A DNA stretch of 22,482 bases, taken from Pelobacter sp. UBA5610 (GTDB taxonomy: Bacteria > Desulfobacterota > Desulfuromonadia > Desulfuromonadales > Syntrophotaleaceae). Positions 1 through 7,720 of this stretch are shown in pieces. Location of the stretch: the NCBI GenBank assembly GCA_002424645.1, contig DIKU01000090.1, positions 12,087 through 34,568 of the forward strand. The letters are read 5' to 3'. Under the pieces are notes generated by a model that ran no database searches, was not told the DNA's origin, and saw only the letters and a program-made list of their open reading frames with translations. Made by a program: the position numbers and the translations under genes. The stretch's first letter is position 1; each line of letters begins with the position of its first letter.

Positions 1-1706
1 ATTGATTGCCCCTGCAAAGCCGTCTGCAGTTTCGCATCCCGCCGATAAACATCGTTGCGAAACTGCAGCCTGCCCTGTCCATCGACCCAGGCTGTACGGT
101 AAAGGATATGAACCGGAATAGGTCGTGCCAACCTGACGGTATACGGTTTGGTACCGGCCATTTCTTTTTCTACCCGTTCCCGGTCCCACCCTTCCTGCCC
201 TTCCAGAAGATAAACGGCCAGGTCAAGAGGCCGGGCTATGCGTATACAACCGGAACTGAAAGTCCGTTGCTGTTCTTCAAACAGGTGTTGTGACGGCGTA
301 TCGTGCAGATAGACATGGTAGGCATTGGGGAACATGAATTTGACTCTCCCCAGAGGGTTCCAGGGACCCGGCTTCTGCCGCAGCATGCCGGGGAAATTTT
401 GAGCTGTCAGGGTCTTCCAATGGAGACTTGCCGGATCGATGATGCGATTCGGCGCTTTTCCCCAGGCGACAATCTCATAATGATGGGTCTTCAGATAATT
501 TCTGTTCGCCTTGATAAGCGGCCACTTATCCTGCTGAAATATGGTGGGAGGAACGGTCCAGTACGGCGCAAACACCAGGTACCTCATCAACGCGGAAAAA
601 ACCGGCGTACGGCGAAATTCCGTGCCCACTACCACCGGCATCCGCATGATTTCAACGCCTTGGTCTACCACCGTAAGATTGAAATCGGTGATATCAACCT
701 GCAGATAACGGGCACCGGGGTCCTGGACCGGCCAACGTTCCCGTTCAAGATTGAGCCTGAGTTGCTCGATACGCCGGTCAACTGGCACATTGATCTGAGC
801 CAGGGTATCCTTGCCAAGAACGCCGTCCGCCTGCAATCCATGTCTGTCCTGAAAGCGTTTCAAAGCATCAACCACATGCCTATCAAGGGTCCAACTCGAT
901 GATTCTTGAGATTTGTCGAGATCTCCGACAAGGATCAGAAAATGCCTTAACAAGGGGATCCGATGATCTCTCGCTCCCAGTGAAACAAACGGACCTTCGG
1001 GCAACTCCGGCCATCCTCCGGCCAGCGCCAACTGACGATAATGTTCCAGGTAAACACCCAATCTGAGTTGGCTGGCACGATAAGGCACCAGTTCATCCAG
1101 CACTGCCCCGACCTGCTGCTTGAGCAAAACCTGGTGCAACACCGTAACCGCATCGGTTTTCGGCATGAGAGCCTGCCACTCGGCAGCATAAAGCTGAGTG
1201 ATATCGACCCGCCCACCAAGCAGGTGAGAAACATATTTCAAAAAAGCGTCCGTGAGCAGGATTTCGATCATTGCCAACCCGAGCGAATCGCAGGCCACCC
1301 CGTAAGACTGGGTGACGTGGGTCATTTCCAGGCAAACCGCAAGGGTTTCGACGTGGTAGTCGCGGGGGTTCAACCCTTCCGCCGCGACCCCCTGAATTCG
1401 CTCGAGCCATTGCCAGGCAACCGGAGACACTGTGCCATCCTGAAGCCAGGCGGGATGATAATCACGCTGTCGATAAAAAGAAACCAGCTGCTCATGCAAC
1501 GGCAACTGCAACTCACCCACCTTCAGAACAGAAGGGGCAGATGAGCCATCAACGATAAGAGGCTCAATGATCTGTCGCAACTGGCGTGAGAGGAAGCGGC
1601 TATCTGCCTCGCTTGCTACACAATTTTCAGTGGCGCAAAGGACACCGATCTGTATCAAAATACAAACGACAAACCATTTTTTCCAAGAAGCCAAGTGCAA
1701 TGCCAA
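1..1706 (-). CDS. L,D-transpeptidase, YcbB/LdtD type (3' end outside window)
   Basis: Periplasmic enzyme that forms 3-3 (meso-DAP to meso-DAP) peptidoglycan cross-links. I translated 568 codons without a stop. The N-terminus has a hydrophobic segment after SWKKW, giving a signal peptide or anchor that ends near CVASEA. A scaffold region follows (GLNPRDYHV, LLTDAFLKY, LLGGRVD), then a peptidoglycan-binding domain at about residues 275-305 (ALKRFQDRHGLQADGVLG), then the YkuD catalytic domain at about 345-500 with VFAPYWTVPPTI, HDTPS and FSSGCIR. The nucleophile is Cys487 and the upstream His of HDTPS is present. An in-frame TGA directly precedes the first TTG at 1706; GGAAAGG lies just upstream, and TTG codons at 1700 or 1694 could also be used. 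No in-frame ATG fits the N-terminus. The product should end only a few residues beyond the window edge. The family identity is certain from the order of motifs; the exact start is not. Confidence 0.93.
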   Translation of the reverse strand, partial: MALHLASWKKWFVVCILIQIGVLCATENCVASEADSRFLSRQLRQIIEPLIVDGSSAPSVLKVGELQLPLHEQLVSFYRQRDYHPAWLQDGTVSPVAWQWLERIQGVAAEGLNPRDYHVETLAVCLEMTHVTQSYGVACDSLGLAMIEILLTDAFLKYVSHLLGGRVDITQLYAAEWQALMPKTDAVTVLHQVLLKQQVGAVLDELVPYRASQLRLGVYLEHYRQLALAGGWPELPEGPFVSLGARDHRIPLLRHFLILVGDLDKSQESSSWTLDRHVVDALKRFQDRHGLQADGVLGKDTLAQINVPVDRRIEQLRLNLERERWPVQDPGARYLQVDITDFNLTVVDQGVEIMRMPVVVGTEFRRTPVFSALMRYLVFAPYWTVPPTIFQQDKWPLIKANRNYLKTHHYEIVAWGKAPNRIIDPASLHWKTLTAQNFPGMLRQKPGPWNPLGRVKFMFPNAYHVYLHDTPSQHLFEEQQRTFSSGCIRIARPLDLAVYLLEGQEGWDRERVEKEMAGTKPYTVRLARPIPVHILYRTAWVDGQGRLQFRNDVYRRDAKLQTALQGQS

Positions 1707-1737
1707 TCAGCCTTTCCAGTTATCGACGGGTAAGCAT

Positions 1738-1764
1738 GTTACGGTAACCATATGTAACAGCATG
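1738..1764. promoter_or_regulatory. Nested palindrome upstream of the L,D-transpeptidase gene
   Basis: GTTACGGTAAC (1738-1748) is a perfect palindrome around a central G. A second half-site, GTAACAGCATG, follows at 1754-1764 and mirrors CATGTTAC at 1735-1742. The element lies about 30 bp upstream of the TTG start of the minus-strand gene, where a repressor or activator site could act. No recognisable sigma-70 boxes were seen beside it, so an operator role is inference. Confidence 0.3.
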
Positions 1765-1852
1765 ATTACTCTGTGGCACCCGCCTGGCCTCAACCATCAG
1801 AAGCCTTCCTACTTTGAAAACCGAATGTAGCTTATTATTTCACCGGGAGACA

Positions 1853-3217
1853 TCAGGCTATCCAAACGGTCTGGATATTGACGAATTCCATCAACCCGTA
1901 GTGGGAAAGCTCCCGCCCGTAGCCGGAATCCTTAATGCCACCGAACGGCAGGCGCGGGTCGCTCTTGACCATGCCGTTGACAAACACGGCGCCCGCCTCG
2001 ATACGCGCCGCCAGGGCCTCGGCCCGCGCCGTATCACGATCCCACACCGAACCACCGAGACCGTAAGGGGTATCATTAGCTACCGCAAGGGCCTGTTCGG
2101 TATCAGCCACCCTGATGACCGAGGCGACAGGCCCGAACAACTCCTCGTGATAAGCAGGCATCCCGGGAGCGACATCGGCCAGAATGGTTGGGGCATAGAA
2201 AAACCCCGGCTGCTCCAGGAGACGGCCACCCAATATCAGGCGTGCCCCGGCGGCTACAGAGTCCTGAACCTGCTGATGCAATTCGTCACGCAAGTCCCCG
2301 CGAGCCTGGGGACCAACCTGAGTCGCTTCAGCCAGCGGATCACCTACTACCAGCTTGGCCATGGCATCCGCAAACAGGCTCAAAAACTCCTCATAGACCT
2401 CATCACATACTATAAAACGCTTGGCCGCAATGCAACTCTGCCCTGAATTCAGACAACGTGCCCGGGCTCCGACCTGAGCCGCCAGTGCCAGATCGGCTCC
2501 GGGTGTGACCATAAACGGATCGCTTCCCCCAAGCTCCAGAACCGTTTTTTTAAGCATCTGCCCCGCCTTCGCAGCCACCTTGCGCCCCGCAAAGTCGCTA
2601 CCGGTAAGGGTCACGGCGCGAACCAGGGGATGCTCGACAACCACATCGACGCCACCGGAACCGATCATCAGAGTGCGGAATACATCTTGAGGGAATCCCG
2701 CTTCGACGAACAATTCCTCAATGACCAGGGCGCAACGCGGCACATTGGAGGAATGTTTGAGCAGCGCCGTATTGCCTGCCATCAAAGCCGGGGCGGCAAA
2801 CCGGAATACCTGCCAGAAGGGAAAATTCCAGGGCATCACCGCCAGCACCACGCCCAGGGGACGAAAGCTGACGTAGGATCGCGAGGCATCACTGTCGACC
2901 GGTTGATCGGCCAACATGGCAGGAGCCTGTTGCGCATAGTATTCGCAGACCAGGGCGCACTTTTCGATCTCGCCCCGCCCTTCGGTGACCGGCTTGCCCA
3001 TCTCCAGCGCCATCAAACGAGCCAGTTCGTCGGATCGCGCACGCAGTCGCTGCGCCATACGGCAAAGCCGCTCGCCGCGTTCCGGCAGAGAAACCTGGCG
3101 CCATCCCTGCCAGGCCTGGTGTACCCGTTGCACTATTTCCATAACCTGGACGTTATCGTAATCCTCAAAGGTTTCGATCACTTCGCCGGTGGCGGGATTC
3201 ATTGAAACCATGCTCAT
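1853..3217 (-). CDS. NAD(P)-dependent aldehyde dehydrogenase, succinate-semialdehyde dehydrogenase-like
   Basis: Cytoplasmic oxidoreductase that oxidises an aldehyde to the acid with NAD(P)+. All hallmarks of the superfamily are present: PWNFPFW at 129-135 (Asn131 for the oxyanion hole), the general base Glu228 in LELGG, the nucleophile Cys262 in GQSC, EELFGPV at 358-364 and PFGGIKDSGYGREL near the C-terminus. At 454 residues it has the length of the short Sad/YneI and GabD-like branch, and its N-terminus (NPATGEVI) fits that branch, so succinate semialdehyde is the likeliest substrate; other small aldehydes cannot be excluded. The ATG at 3217 is supported by AAGGAG eight bases upstream. It stands alone, divergent from the rhomboid gene. 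Family certain, substrate inferred. Confidence 0.93.
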   Translation of the reverse strand: MSMVSMNPATGEVIETFEDYDNVQVMEIVQRVHQAWQGWRQVSLPERGERLCRMAQRLRARSDELARLMALEMGKPVTEGRGEIEKCALVCEYYAQQAPAMLADQPVDSDASRSYVSFRPLGVVLAVMPWNFPFWQVFRFAAPALMAGNTALLKHSSNVPRCALVIEELFVEAGFPQDVFRTLMIGSGGVDVVVEHPLVRAVTLTGSDFAGRKVAAKAGQMLKKTVLELGGSDPFMVTPGADLALAAQVGARARCLNSGQSCIAAKRFIVCDEVYEEFLSLFADAMAKLVVGDPLAEATQVGPQARGDLRDELHQQVQDSVAAGARLILGGRLLEQPGFFYAPTILADVAPGMPAYHEELFGPVASVIRVADTEQALAVANDTPYGLGGSVWDRDTARAEALAARIEAGAVFVNGMVKSDPRLPFGGIKDSGYGRELSHYGLMEFVNIQTVWIA

Positions 3218-3263
3218 TGTAACATCTCCTTATGATGAACACCTCATTACGGCCCTACCCCTT

Positions 3264-3292
3264 ATCCAATCATCACCGGCCTGGAATGTCAA
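3264..3292 (-). promoter_or_regulatory. Candidate sigma-70 promoter for the aldehyde dehydrogenase gene
   Basis: On the minus strand a perfect TTGACA (3292-3287) is followed after 17 bp by TTGGAT (3269-3264). The -35 is consensus and the -10 is weak. It sits about 50 bp upstream of the ATG at 3217. Confidence 0.4.
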
Positions 3293-3364
3293 CACAACGC
3301 AACCGGCCAGGAACCTGGAACCTGCATAGAATTTCAACGTTTAACAGTAAAAAAACGCCGGTTA

Positions 3365-3393
3365 TTGAACCCCGGGTGAATTTCTGCCATAGT
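3365..3393 (+). promoter_or_regulatory. Candidate sigma-70 promoter for rhomboid-ybaK
   Basis: TTGAAC (3365-3370), a 17-bp spacer, then CATAGT (3388-3393). This places a transcript start about 25 bp upstream of the rhomboid TTG start and leaves room for its ribosome binding site. Confidence 0.4.
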
Positions 3394-3425
3394 AGCGGCA
3401 CCTGTCTCAGAAAGGAACCCTACTC

Positions 3426-4223
3426 TTGGCTACTGCAGAAAACCTCATCCGCCCATTTGCCCGCCTTCACTGGCACTGGCGCGTGCAGCGCTGGAAACGC
3501 ACCCTGTCGCAATATGTCTCCGACCCACGGCTTCCCTACAGCCCGGTATGCGTTTCGCGGATACTCATTGGGATCAACCTGTTATGGTTCTTCTTCATGA
3601 TCCTGCGCGCGCTTGCCGCCGGACTCGGTCCAGGGGTCGCGCTCAATCCCCCCACGGGCCTGCTTATGTATTTTGGCGCCCAGCGCTGGTATCCAGAGGT
3701 GTTGAACTACCACCAATGGTGGCGCTGCCTGACCTATGCCTACACTCACGGTGGCCTGATCCATCTGGGATTCAACATGGTCGTGCTTTATCAGGTTGGT
3801 CCTATCGTCGAGGATCAGGTCGGCCCGGCGCGCTTTTTCACCCTCTATACCTTTACCGCCCTGACCGCCACCCTGCTCGGACTTCTGTGGCACCCGATGG
3901 TTCCGGTAGTGGGCGCCTCCGGCTCCCTGTTCGGACTGATCGGCTTTGCCGCGGTCTACTTTCATCGACTGGGTAACCACGCCCATACGGTACGCAATTT
4001 CATGCTGCAATGGGCGGCCATGGCCTTTATTTTCGGCCTGATGCTGGGCGCGGACAATGCCGGGCACCTCGGCGGCGCGCTGGGTGGTGCGCTTTTTGGC
4101 CTGATTTTGCCGCTGGGCCGGCATAAGGCGACCTCCAACCTGTTCAACAGCCTGGCCGGCTTGGCCGGGATCGTCACCATGGTCTGCCTGCTGTTGCAAC
4201 TTGTTTTCCCTTTTCCACGTTGA
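3426..4223 (+). CDS. Rhomboid-family intramembrane serine protease
   Basis: Integral inner-membrane protease that cleaves transmembrane segments of substrate proteins. The catalytic dyad is visible: Ser165 in GASGS and His214 in NAGHLGG. The supporting HxxxN motif is at His113-Asn117 (HLGFN), as in GlpG. There are six or so hydrophobic segments, at about residues 44-66, 110-128, 137-155, 161-178, 193-208 and 215-230, plus an extra hydrophobic C-terminal segment (about 243-263). The basic, aromatic N-terminus (HWHWRVQRWKR) is cytoplasmic by the positive-inside rule. The start is a TTG at 3426 with AGAAAGGA eight bases upstream; no better ATG exists. It is followed 13 bp later by ybaK, so the two are probably co-transcribed. 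The substrate cannot be read from the sequence. Confidence 0.92.
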   Translation: MATAENLIRPFARLHWHWRVQRWKRTLSQYVSDPRLPYSPVCVSRILIGINLLWFFFMILRALAAGLGPGVALNPPTGLLMYFGAQRWYPEVLNYHQWWRCLTYAYTHGGLIHLGFNMVVLYQVGPIVEDQVGPARFFTLYTFTALTATLLGLLWHPMVPVVGASGSLFGLIGFAAVYFHRLGNHAHTVRNFMLQWAAMAFIFGLMLGADNAGHLGGALGGALFGLILPLGRHKATSNLFNSLAGLAGIVTMVCLLLQLVFPFPR

Positions 4224-4236
4224 TTCGGACATTTTC

Positions 4237-4722
4237 ATGGCCAAGCAAAAACTTCCGGTCACACCGGCAATTCGCATGCTGCGACAACATGGCATTCCGT
4301 TTATCGGCCATCTCTACGCTTACGAAGACCATGGGGGGACCTCGGTCTGCGCCCGGGAGCTGGGGGTGGACGAACATGCCGTGATTAAAACCCTGATTCT
4401 GGAAACGGACCAAAAAGAGCCGCTGATCGTACTGATGCACGGCGACTGCGAAATTTCGACCAAAGAACTGGCACGGTTGTTGGGCACCAAACAGATCACC
4501 CCCTGCTCGCCGCAAACAGCGGACCGTCACTCCGGATACCAGGTTGGGGGCACATCCCCCTTTGGTACGCGAAAATCGATGCCGGTTTACATGGAAGAAA
4601 CCATCGCCGAATTGCCGGTCATCTATATCAACGGCGGTAAACGCGGATTCCTTGTCGCCATCACGCCGCAGGATCTTATCAAGGTATTGCAACCCGGCAT
4701 GGTACGGGTGGCACAACCCTGA
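4237..4722 (+). CDS. ybaK: Cys-tRNA(Pro)/Cys-tRNA(Cys) deacylase YbaK
   Basis: Trans-acting editing enzyme that hydrolyses cysteine mischarged onto tRNA(Pro) by prolyl-tRNA synthetase. The 161-residue protein is one YbaK/aaRS-associated domain from end to end. Visible motifs are VIKTLIL with the key Lys51, then GGTSPFGTRK at 104-113 and YINGGKRG at 130-137, all typical of the family. I chose the ATG at 4237 (MAKQKLPVTPAI) over an upstream TTG at 4201, which would overlap the end of the rhomboid gene and add residues unlike the family. The Shine-Dalgarno sequence is weak, so translation may be coupled to the rhomboid stop at 4223. Function is well supported by the motifs. Confidence 0.93.
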   Translation: MAKQKLPVTPAIRMLRQHGIPFIGHLYAYEDHGGTSVCARELGVDEHAVIKTLILETDQKEPLIVLMHGDCEISTKELARLLGTKQITPCSPQTADRHSGYQVGGTSPFGTRKSMPVYMEETIAELPVIYINGGKRGFLVAITPQDLIKVLQPGMVRVAQP

Positions 4723-4754
4723 AAACAGGGGCGACAATGTAATTATGGCGAAAG

Positions 4755-4788
4755 CGAAACTGTTGTTATAATGGAAGCAACAGTTTCG
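4755..4788 (+). promoter_or_regulatory. 11-bp inverted repeat enclosing a consensus -10 box, upstream of pncB
   Basis: CGAAACTGTTG (4755-4765) and CAACAGTTTCG (4778-4788) are perfect inverted arms separated by 12 bp. The spacer holds TATAAT (4767-4772). Transcription from this -10 would begin near the right arm and give a leader of about 50 nt before the pncB ATG. No good -35 is visible 16-18 bp upstream. No T-run follows the right arm, so a terminator for ybaK is less likely than an operator that overlaps the promoter. Confidence 0.5.
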
Positions 4789-4829
4789 TTTACGCGTATC
4801 TCAGCCCACTGTCCAAAGGGGGGGGTGCC

Positions 4830-6281
4830 ATGGCCACTCACCGCTACTCCGCACTGCTGACCGACCTATACGAACTGACCATGCTTGCCGGTTACTATGA
4901 AAAAGGCATGCACCGGCAAACGGCGGTCTTCGACATGTTTTTCCGCCACAACCCCTTTACCGGGGGATACGCCATCTTCGCGGGCCTGCAACCGGCCCTC
5001 GCATACCTGTCGCAACTGCAATTTTCCGCAGCGGATCTGGCCTATCTGCAAACCCTCGGCATATTCAAGCCGGACTTCCTCAACTACCTGAAAGACTTCC
5101 GTTTCCGCGGCAAGGTCACCGCACCCGCCGAAGGCACGGTCGTATTTGCCAACGAACCGCTGATCACCGTCGAGGGAGAATTGGCCGAAGCCCAGCTGGT
5201 AGAAACCGCCCTGCTCAATATCATCAACTTCCAGACCCTGGTCGCCACCAAAGCCGCGCGCATCGTCAGCGTAGCCAGCCCCGGCGTGGTTGTGGAGTTC
5301 GGATTGCGCCGCGCCCACGGACCGGACGGCGGCCTGAGCGAAGCCCGGGCCGCCTTTATCGGCGGGGCCCGCAGCACCAGCAACACCTGGGCGGGCCAGA
5401 TGTATGGAATTCCCATCAAGGGGACCCATGCCCATAGCTGGGTCATGGCGTTTCCCGATGAACTCAGTTCGTTCCGGGCCTACGCGGACTGTTTTCCCGA
5501 CCAGTGCATTCTGCTGGTCGACACCTACGACACCCTGGCCAGCGGCGTGCCCAATGCCATCACCGTCGCGCGGGAATTGCGAGACAAAGGGCACGAGGTC
5601 AAAGGCATTCGCCTCGATTCCGGAGACATGGCCTACCTGAGCAAAGAAGCGCGGCGCATGCTGGATGAAGCCGGGTTCCCCGGCATACAGATCGTCGCTT
5701 CAAGCGATCTGGATGAAACCGTTATCCAGTCGATCCGCAATGAGGGCGGACGTATTGATATTTATGGAGTGGGAACGCAACTGGCCACCTGCGGAGGCGA
5801 AGGAGGCGGAGCCTTGGGCGGGGTATACAAACTGGTGCGCTTCGATGCTCAGCCAAAACTGAAAGTGACCAGTGACATTTCCAAAGCCACCCTGCCCGAC
5901 CGCAAGCGGCTCTGGCGGGCGGTACTGCCGAATGGAGAGTACTGCCTGGATGTTATCTGCCTGGAACACGAAGAGCCGAGTCCCGGCGCAACGGTGTTCG
6001 ACCCCATCAATCCATCCCGCACGAAACGGATCCCCCCCGATGTGCGCTTTGAGCAAATACGCCAGGTTGTCATGCAGGATGGTCAATTTACCACACCTGA
6101 GATTTCCCTCGCTGCCATGGCCGATCGCTGCGCCGAGCAGTTAAGTCTGTTGCCAAAAGGAACGACCCGCCTGACCAACCCGCATATTTACAAAGTTGCC
6201 ATAAGCGAACAGCTTCATCATTTGCGCAGCGAACTCATGCAAAAGGCGCTGGAAAACCAACCCCGCTTCAAGGAGGATTGA
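4830..6281 (+). CDS. pncB: Nicotinate phosphoribosyltransferase
   Basis: Converts nicotinate, PRPP and ATP to nicotinate mononucleotide, the first step of the Preiss-Handler NAD salvage route; cytoplasmic. The 483-residue protein has the expected N-terminus (LLTDLYELTM), the substrate-binding FGLRRAHG at 157-164, the GTHAHSW motif at 198-204 that carries the family's phosphorylatable His (His202), DTYDTLASGVPNAI at 231-244 and the PRPP/ribose-binding RLDSGDMAYL at 261-270. A Zn-ligand-like or NAPRTase C-terminal domain fills the remainder. The ATG at 4830 follows a very strong purine-rich site of eight G residues at 4818-4825. It is preceded by a dyad over a TATAAT box, which suggests that NAD salvage is regulated here by an unidentified repressor. 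It sits alone downstream of ybaK. Confidence 0.96.
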   Translation: MATHRYSALLTDLYELTMLAGYYEKGMHRQTAVFDMFFRHNPFTGGYAIFAGLQPALAYLSQLQFSAADLAYLQTLGIFKPDFLNYLKDFRFRGKVTAPAEGTVVFANEPLITVEGELAEAQLVETALLNIINFQTLVATKAARIVSVASPGVVVEFGLRRAHGPDGGLSEARAAFIGGARSTSNTWAGQMYGIPIKGTHAHSWVMAFPDELSSFRAYADCFPDQCILLVDTYDTLASGVPNAITVARELRDKGHEVKGIRLDSGDMAYLSKEARRMLDEAGFPGIQIVASSDLDETVIQSIRNEGGRIDIYGVGTQLATCGGEGGGALGGVYKLVRFDAQPKLKVTSDISKATLPDRKRLWRAVLPNGEYCLDVICLEHEEPSPGATVFDPINPSRTKRIPPDVRFEQIRQVVMQDGQFTTPEISLAAMADRCAEQLSLLPKGTTRLTNPHIYKVAISEQLHHLRSELMQKALENQPRFKED

Positions 6282-6333
6282 TCGCGGCCGAAAGCACCTG
6301 GGAAGTTTTCATCCCCAAGATTCCTGTCAACTC

Positions 6334-6356
6334 CGCTCAGATGTCGTATCTGAGTG
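6334..6356. repeat. Inverted repeat between convergent pncB and the NapH-like gene
   Basis: CTCAGAT (6336-6342) and ATCTGAG (6348-6354) pair perfectly around a 5-nt loop and can be extended to nine pairs with one G-T pair. It lies between two converging stop codons, where a shared terminator is expected, but no T-run follows on either strand. It may act as a transcript 3'-end stem only. Confidence 0.35.
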
Positions 6357-6376
6357 AGCAGGGTGGATAGCCTCCA

Positions 6377-7594
6377 TCACCTTTTTGGTCGCCAGCGCGG
6401 CCCGTAGTCAATCGCATCCACCGGACATACCCGCAGGCAGCGGGCACAGGAAAAGCACTCCGCCGGCAAGGCTTTGCCTGCCAGTCGGTCGTGGGCGGCC
6501 TCCACCGGGCAAGCCCGGTCGCAGGCCCCGCATGCGGTACAGGCCTTATGATCGATGCGAATACCGGTCAGAGCGATCTTTTCCAGAAACCAGGCATACC
6601 ATCCGAAGGGGCACACCATCTGACAAAAAGGCCGGTAGATGACCACCGACAACAGCAGACATATCCCTATCGTAATACCGATGGAAGCCTGACTGAACTC
6701 GAAGCCGAACAGGTTAAAAGGATTGATGCCGTGGTACAGTACCCACTTGGGACCGGCGAGGCCGGAAATGAAAAACAGGAACAACCCAAAAAGCAACGTA
6801 CGCACACTCATGGTAAAAAGAAAAGGCAGGCGCAATTTTTTGCCGCGCGGTAATAGCGGAAGATCGTAGACAATTTCCTGCAGTGCCCCGAAAGGACACC
6901 CCCATCCGCATACCAGTTTGGTCCCCAGCACCGCCAAAACCGTAAAAAACAGCAAAAAACCGAGCTTTATCCAGGGGTCGTCATAAAATCCCGCAAGAGC
7001 CTTGACGAACTTGACCAACCCTTCCATGGGGTTGGGCGACTTGCCGCTGGCAAATCCGAAAAACAGCACCACCAGCACCAGGGCAGCATGAAACCCCACG
7101 GGACGGTAGCGCTTGTTGACGGGAAGAAGGCTTCCATCCTCCATACGTCCGCCTCGCAGCAACCACCACAATGCACCTGCCAGCAATACGGGCCACAGGA
7201 GGTAATTATATCTATCCGCAACAGCTTCCCGCTCTTGATGCCCGCCTTTACCGGCATCGGCATTTCGACCACGTCCGTACCCGCGCCCCTCACCCTCTCC
7301 TTTTCCCCGGCGCAAACCACCTGCGACGGCCCCGTCAACGGTGCCGAAAGTGGAAAGGATTCTTTGCGCATCCTGCAGGTTCACCCCAAGATCCTGCAAA
7401 GTACGCTGTTTGTCAACCTGGCGAGCCAACCCCAGGGCCTCGGCGAGATCCCCACCGCGAATGTCGTGCGCATGGGCAAGTTCCGCCAGAGTCATATCCG
7501 GTTCGACAAGCACGGGGTCGGTATTTCCGGCATAAACCGTGTTATGGCCCGCAAGCAAAAGCAACAACAACCCCGCCATCAGCAAAGACTTCAT
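6377..7594 (-). CDS. NapH/YccM-like membrane polyferredoxin with periplasmic N-terminal domain
   Basis: Likely membrane electron-transfer protein that moves electrons between the quinol pool and an Fe-S or haem partner. A signal peptide ends at about residue 22 (VYA). A helical N-terminal part follows (30-85) with MTLAELAHAHDI..LAEALGL and a second, looser copy, then a Gly/Arg-rich linker (90-120). Five hydrophobic segments lie at about 131-147, 168-183, 210-228, 262-281 and 304-320. The two membrane Cys motifs CGWGCP (229-234) and CQMVCP (324-329) are typical of NapH/NosR. Two 4Fe-4S motifs close the protein: Cys352/355/358/362 and Cys380/383/386/390. AAGGGA seven bases upstream supports the ATG at 7594. 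No nap, nos or nrf genes are nearby, so its partner is unknown. Confidence 0.85.
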   Translation of the reverse strand: MKSLLMAGLLLLLLAGHNTVYAGNTDPVLVEPDMTLAELAHAHDIRGGDLAEALGLARQVDKQRTLQDLGVNLQDAQRILSTFGTVDGAVAGGLRRGKGEGEGRGYGRGRNADAGKGGHQEREAVADRYNYLLWPVLLAGALWWLLRGGRMEDGSLLPVNKRYRPVGFHAALVLVVLFFGFASGKSPNPMEGLVKFVKALAGFYDDPWIKLGFLLFFTVLAVLGTKLVCGWGCPFGALQEIVYDLPLLPRGKKLRLPFLFTMSVRTLLFGLFLFFISGLAGPKWVLYHGINPFNLFGFEFSQASIGITIGICLLLSVVIYRPFCQMVCPFGWYAWFLEKIALTGIRIDHKACTACGACDRACPVEAAHDRLAGKALPAECFSCARCLRVCPVDAIDYGPRWRPKR

Positions 7595-7631
7595 TGCGTT
7601 ATCCCTTTCAGCAAACAGGTTCCATTAAAAC

Positions 7632-7660
7632 TTGAAAAATACCCTTTACCATGGTATACA
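7632..7660 (+). promoter_or_regulatory. Sigma-70 promoter for the cyclophilin gene
   Basis: TTGAAA (7632-7637), exactly 17 bp, then TATACA (7655-7660). Each box is one base off consensus. The predicted start is near 7667, about 54 nt before the ATG at 7721. Confidence 0.65.
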
Positions 7661-7720
7661 GCCAGCCTCCCGGCGCACGTTTTGCCGGATATATAAAAAA
7701 AGCATAGAGGAGCAAACCTT

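Noticed and set aside
6..1544. Plus-strand open frames at 6-293, 303-902 and 1041-1544
   Set aside because: They lie antisense to a continuous minus-strand frame with all L,D-transpeptidase motifs, including FSSGCIR, and show no family resemblance.
1814..3205. Plus-strand open frames 1814-2446 and 2630-3205
   Set aside because: Antisense shadows of the aldehyde dehydrogenase gene, whose codon frame carries the catalytic motifs.
4201..4236. TTG start for ybaK at 4201
   Set aside because: It overlaps the end of the rhomboid gene and adds residues not typical of YbaK; the ATG at 4237 matches the family N-terminus.
3582..5594. Long minus-strand frames (3582-4295, 4174-4737, 4866-5594)
   Set aside because: Antisense to rhomboid, ybaK and pncB; no ribosome sites and low-complexity translations.
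6361..6386. Terminator from GGTGGATAGCCTCCATCACC followed by TTTTT
   Set aside because: Only four outer pairs form without bulges, and it lies across the stop region of the minus-strand gene.
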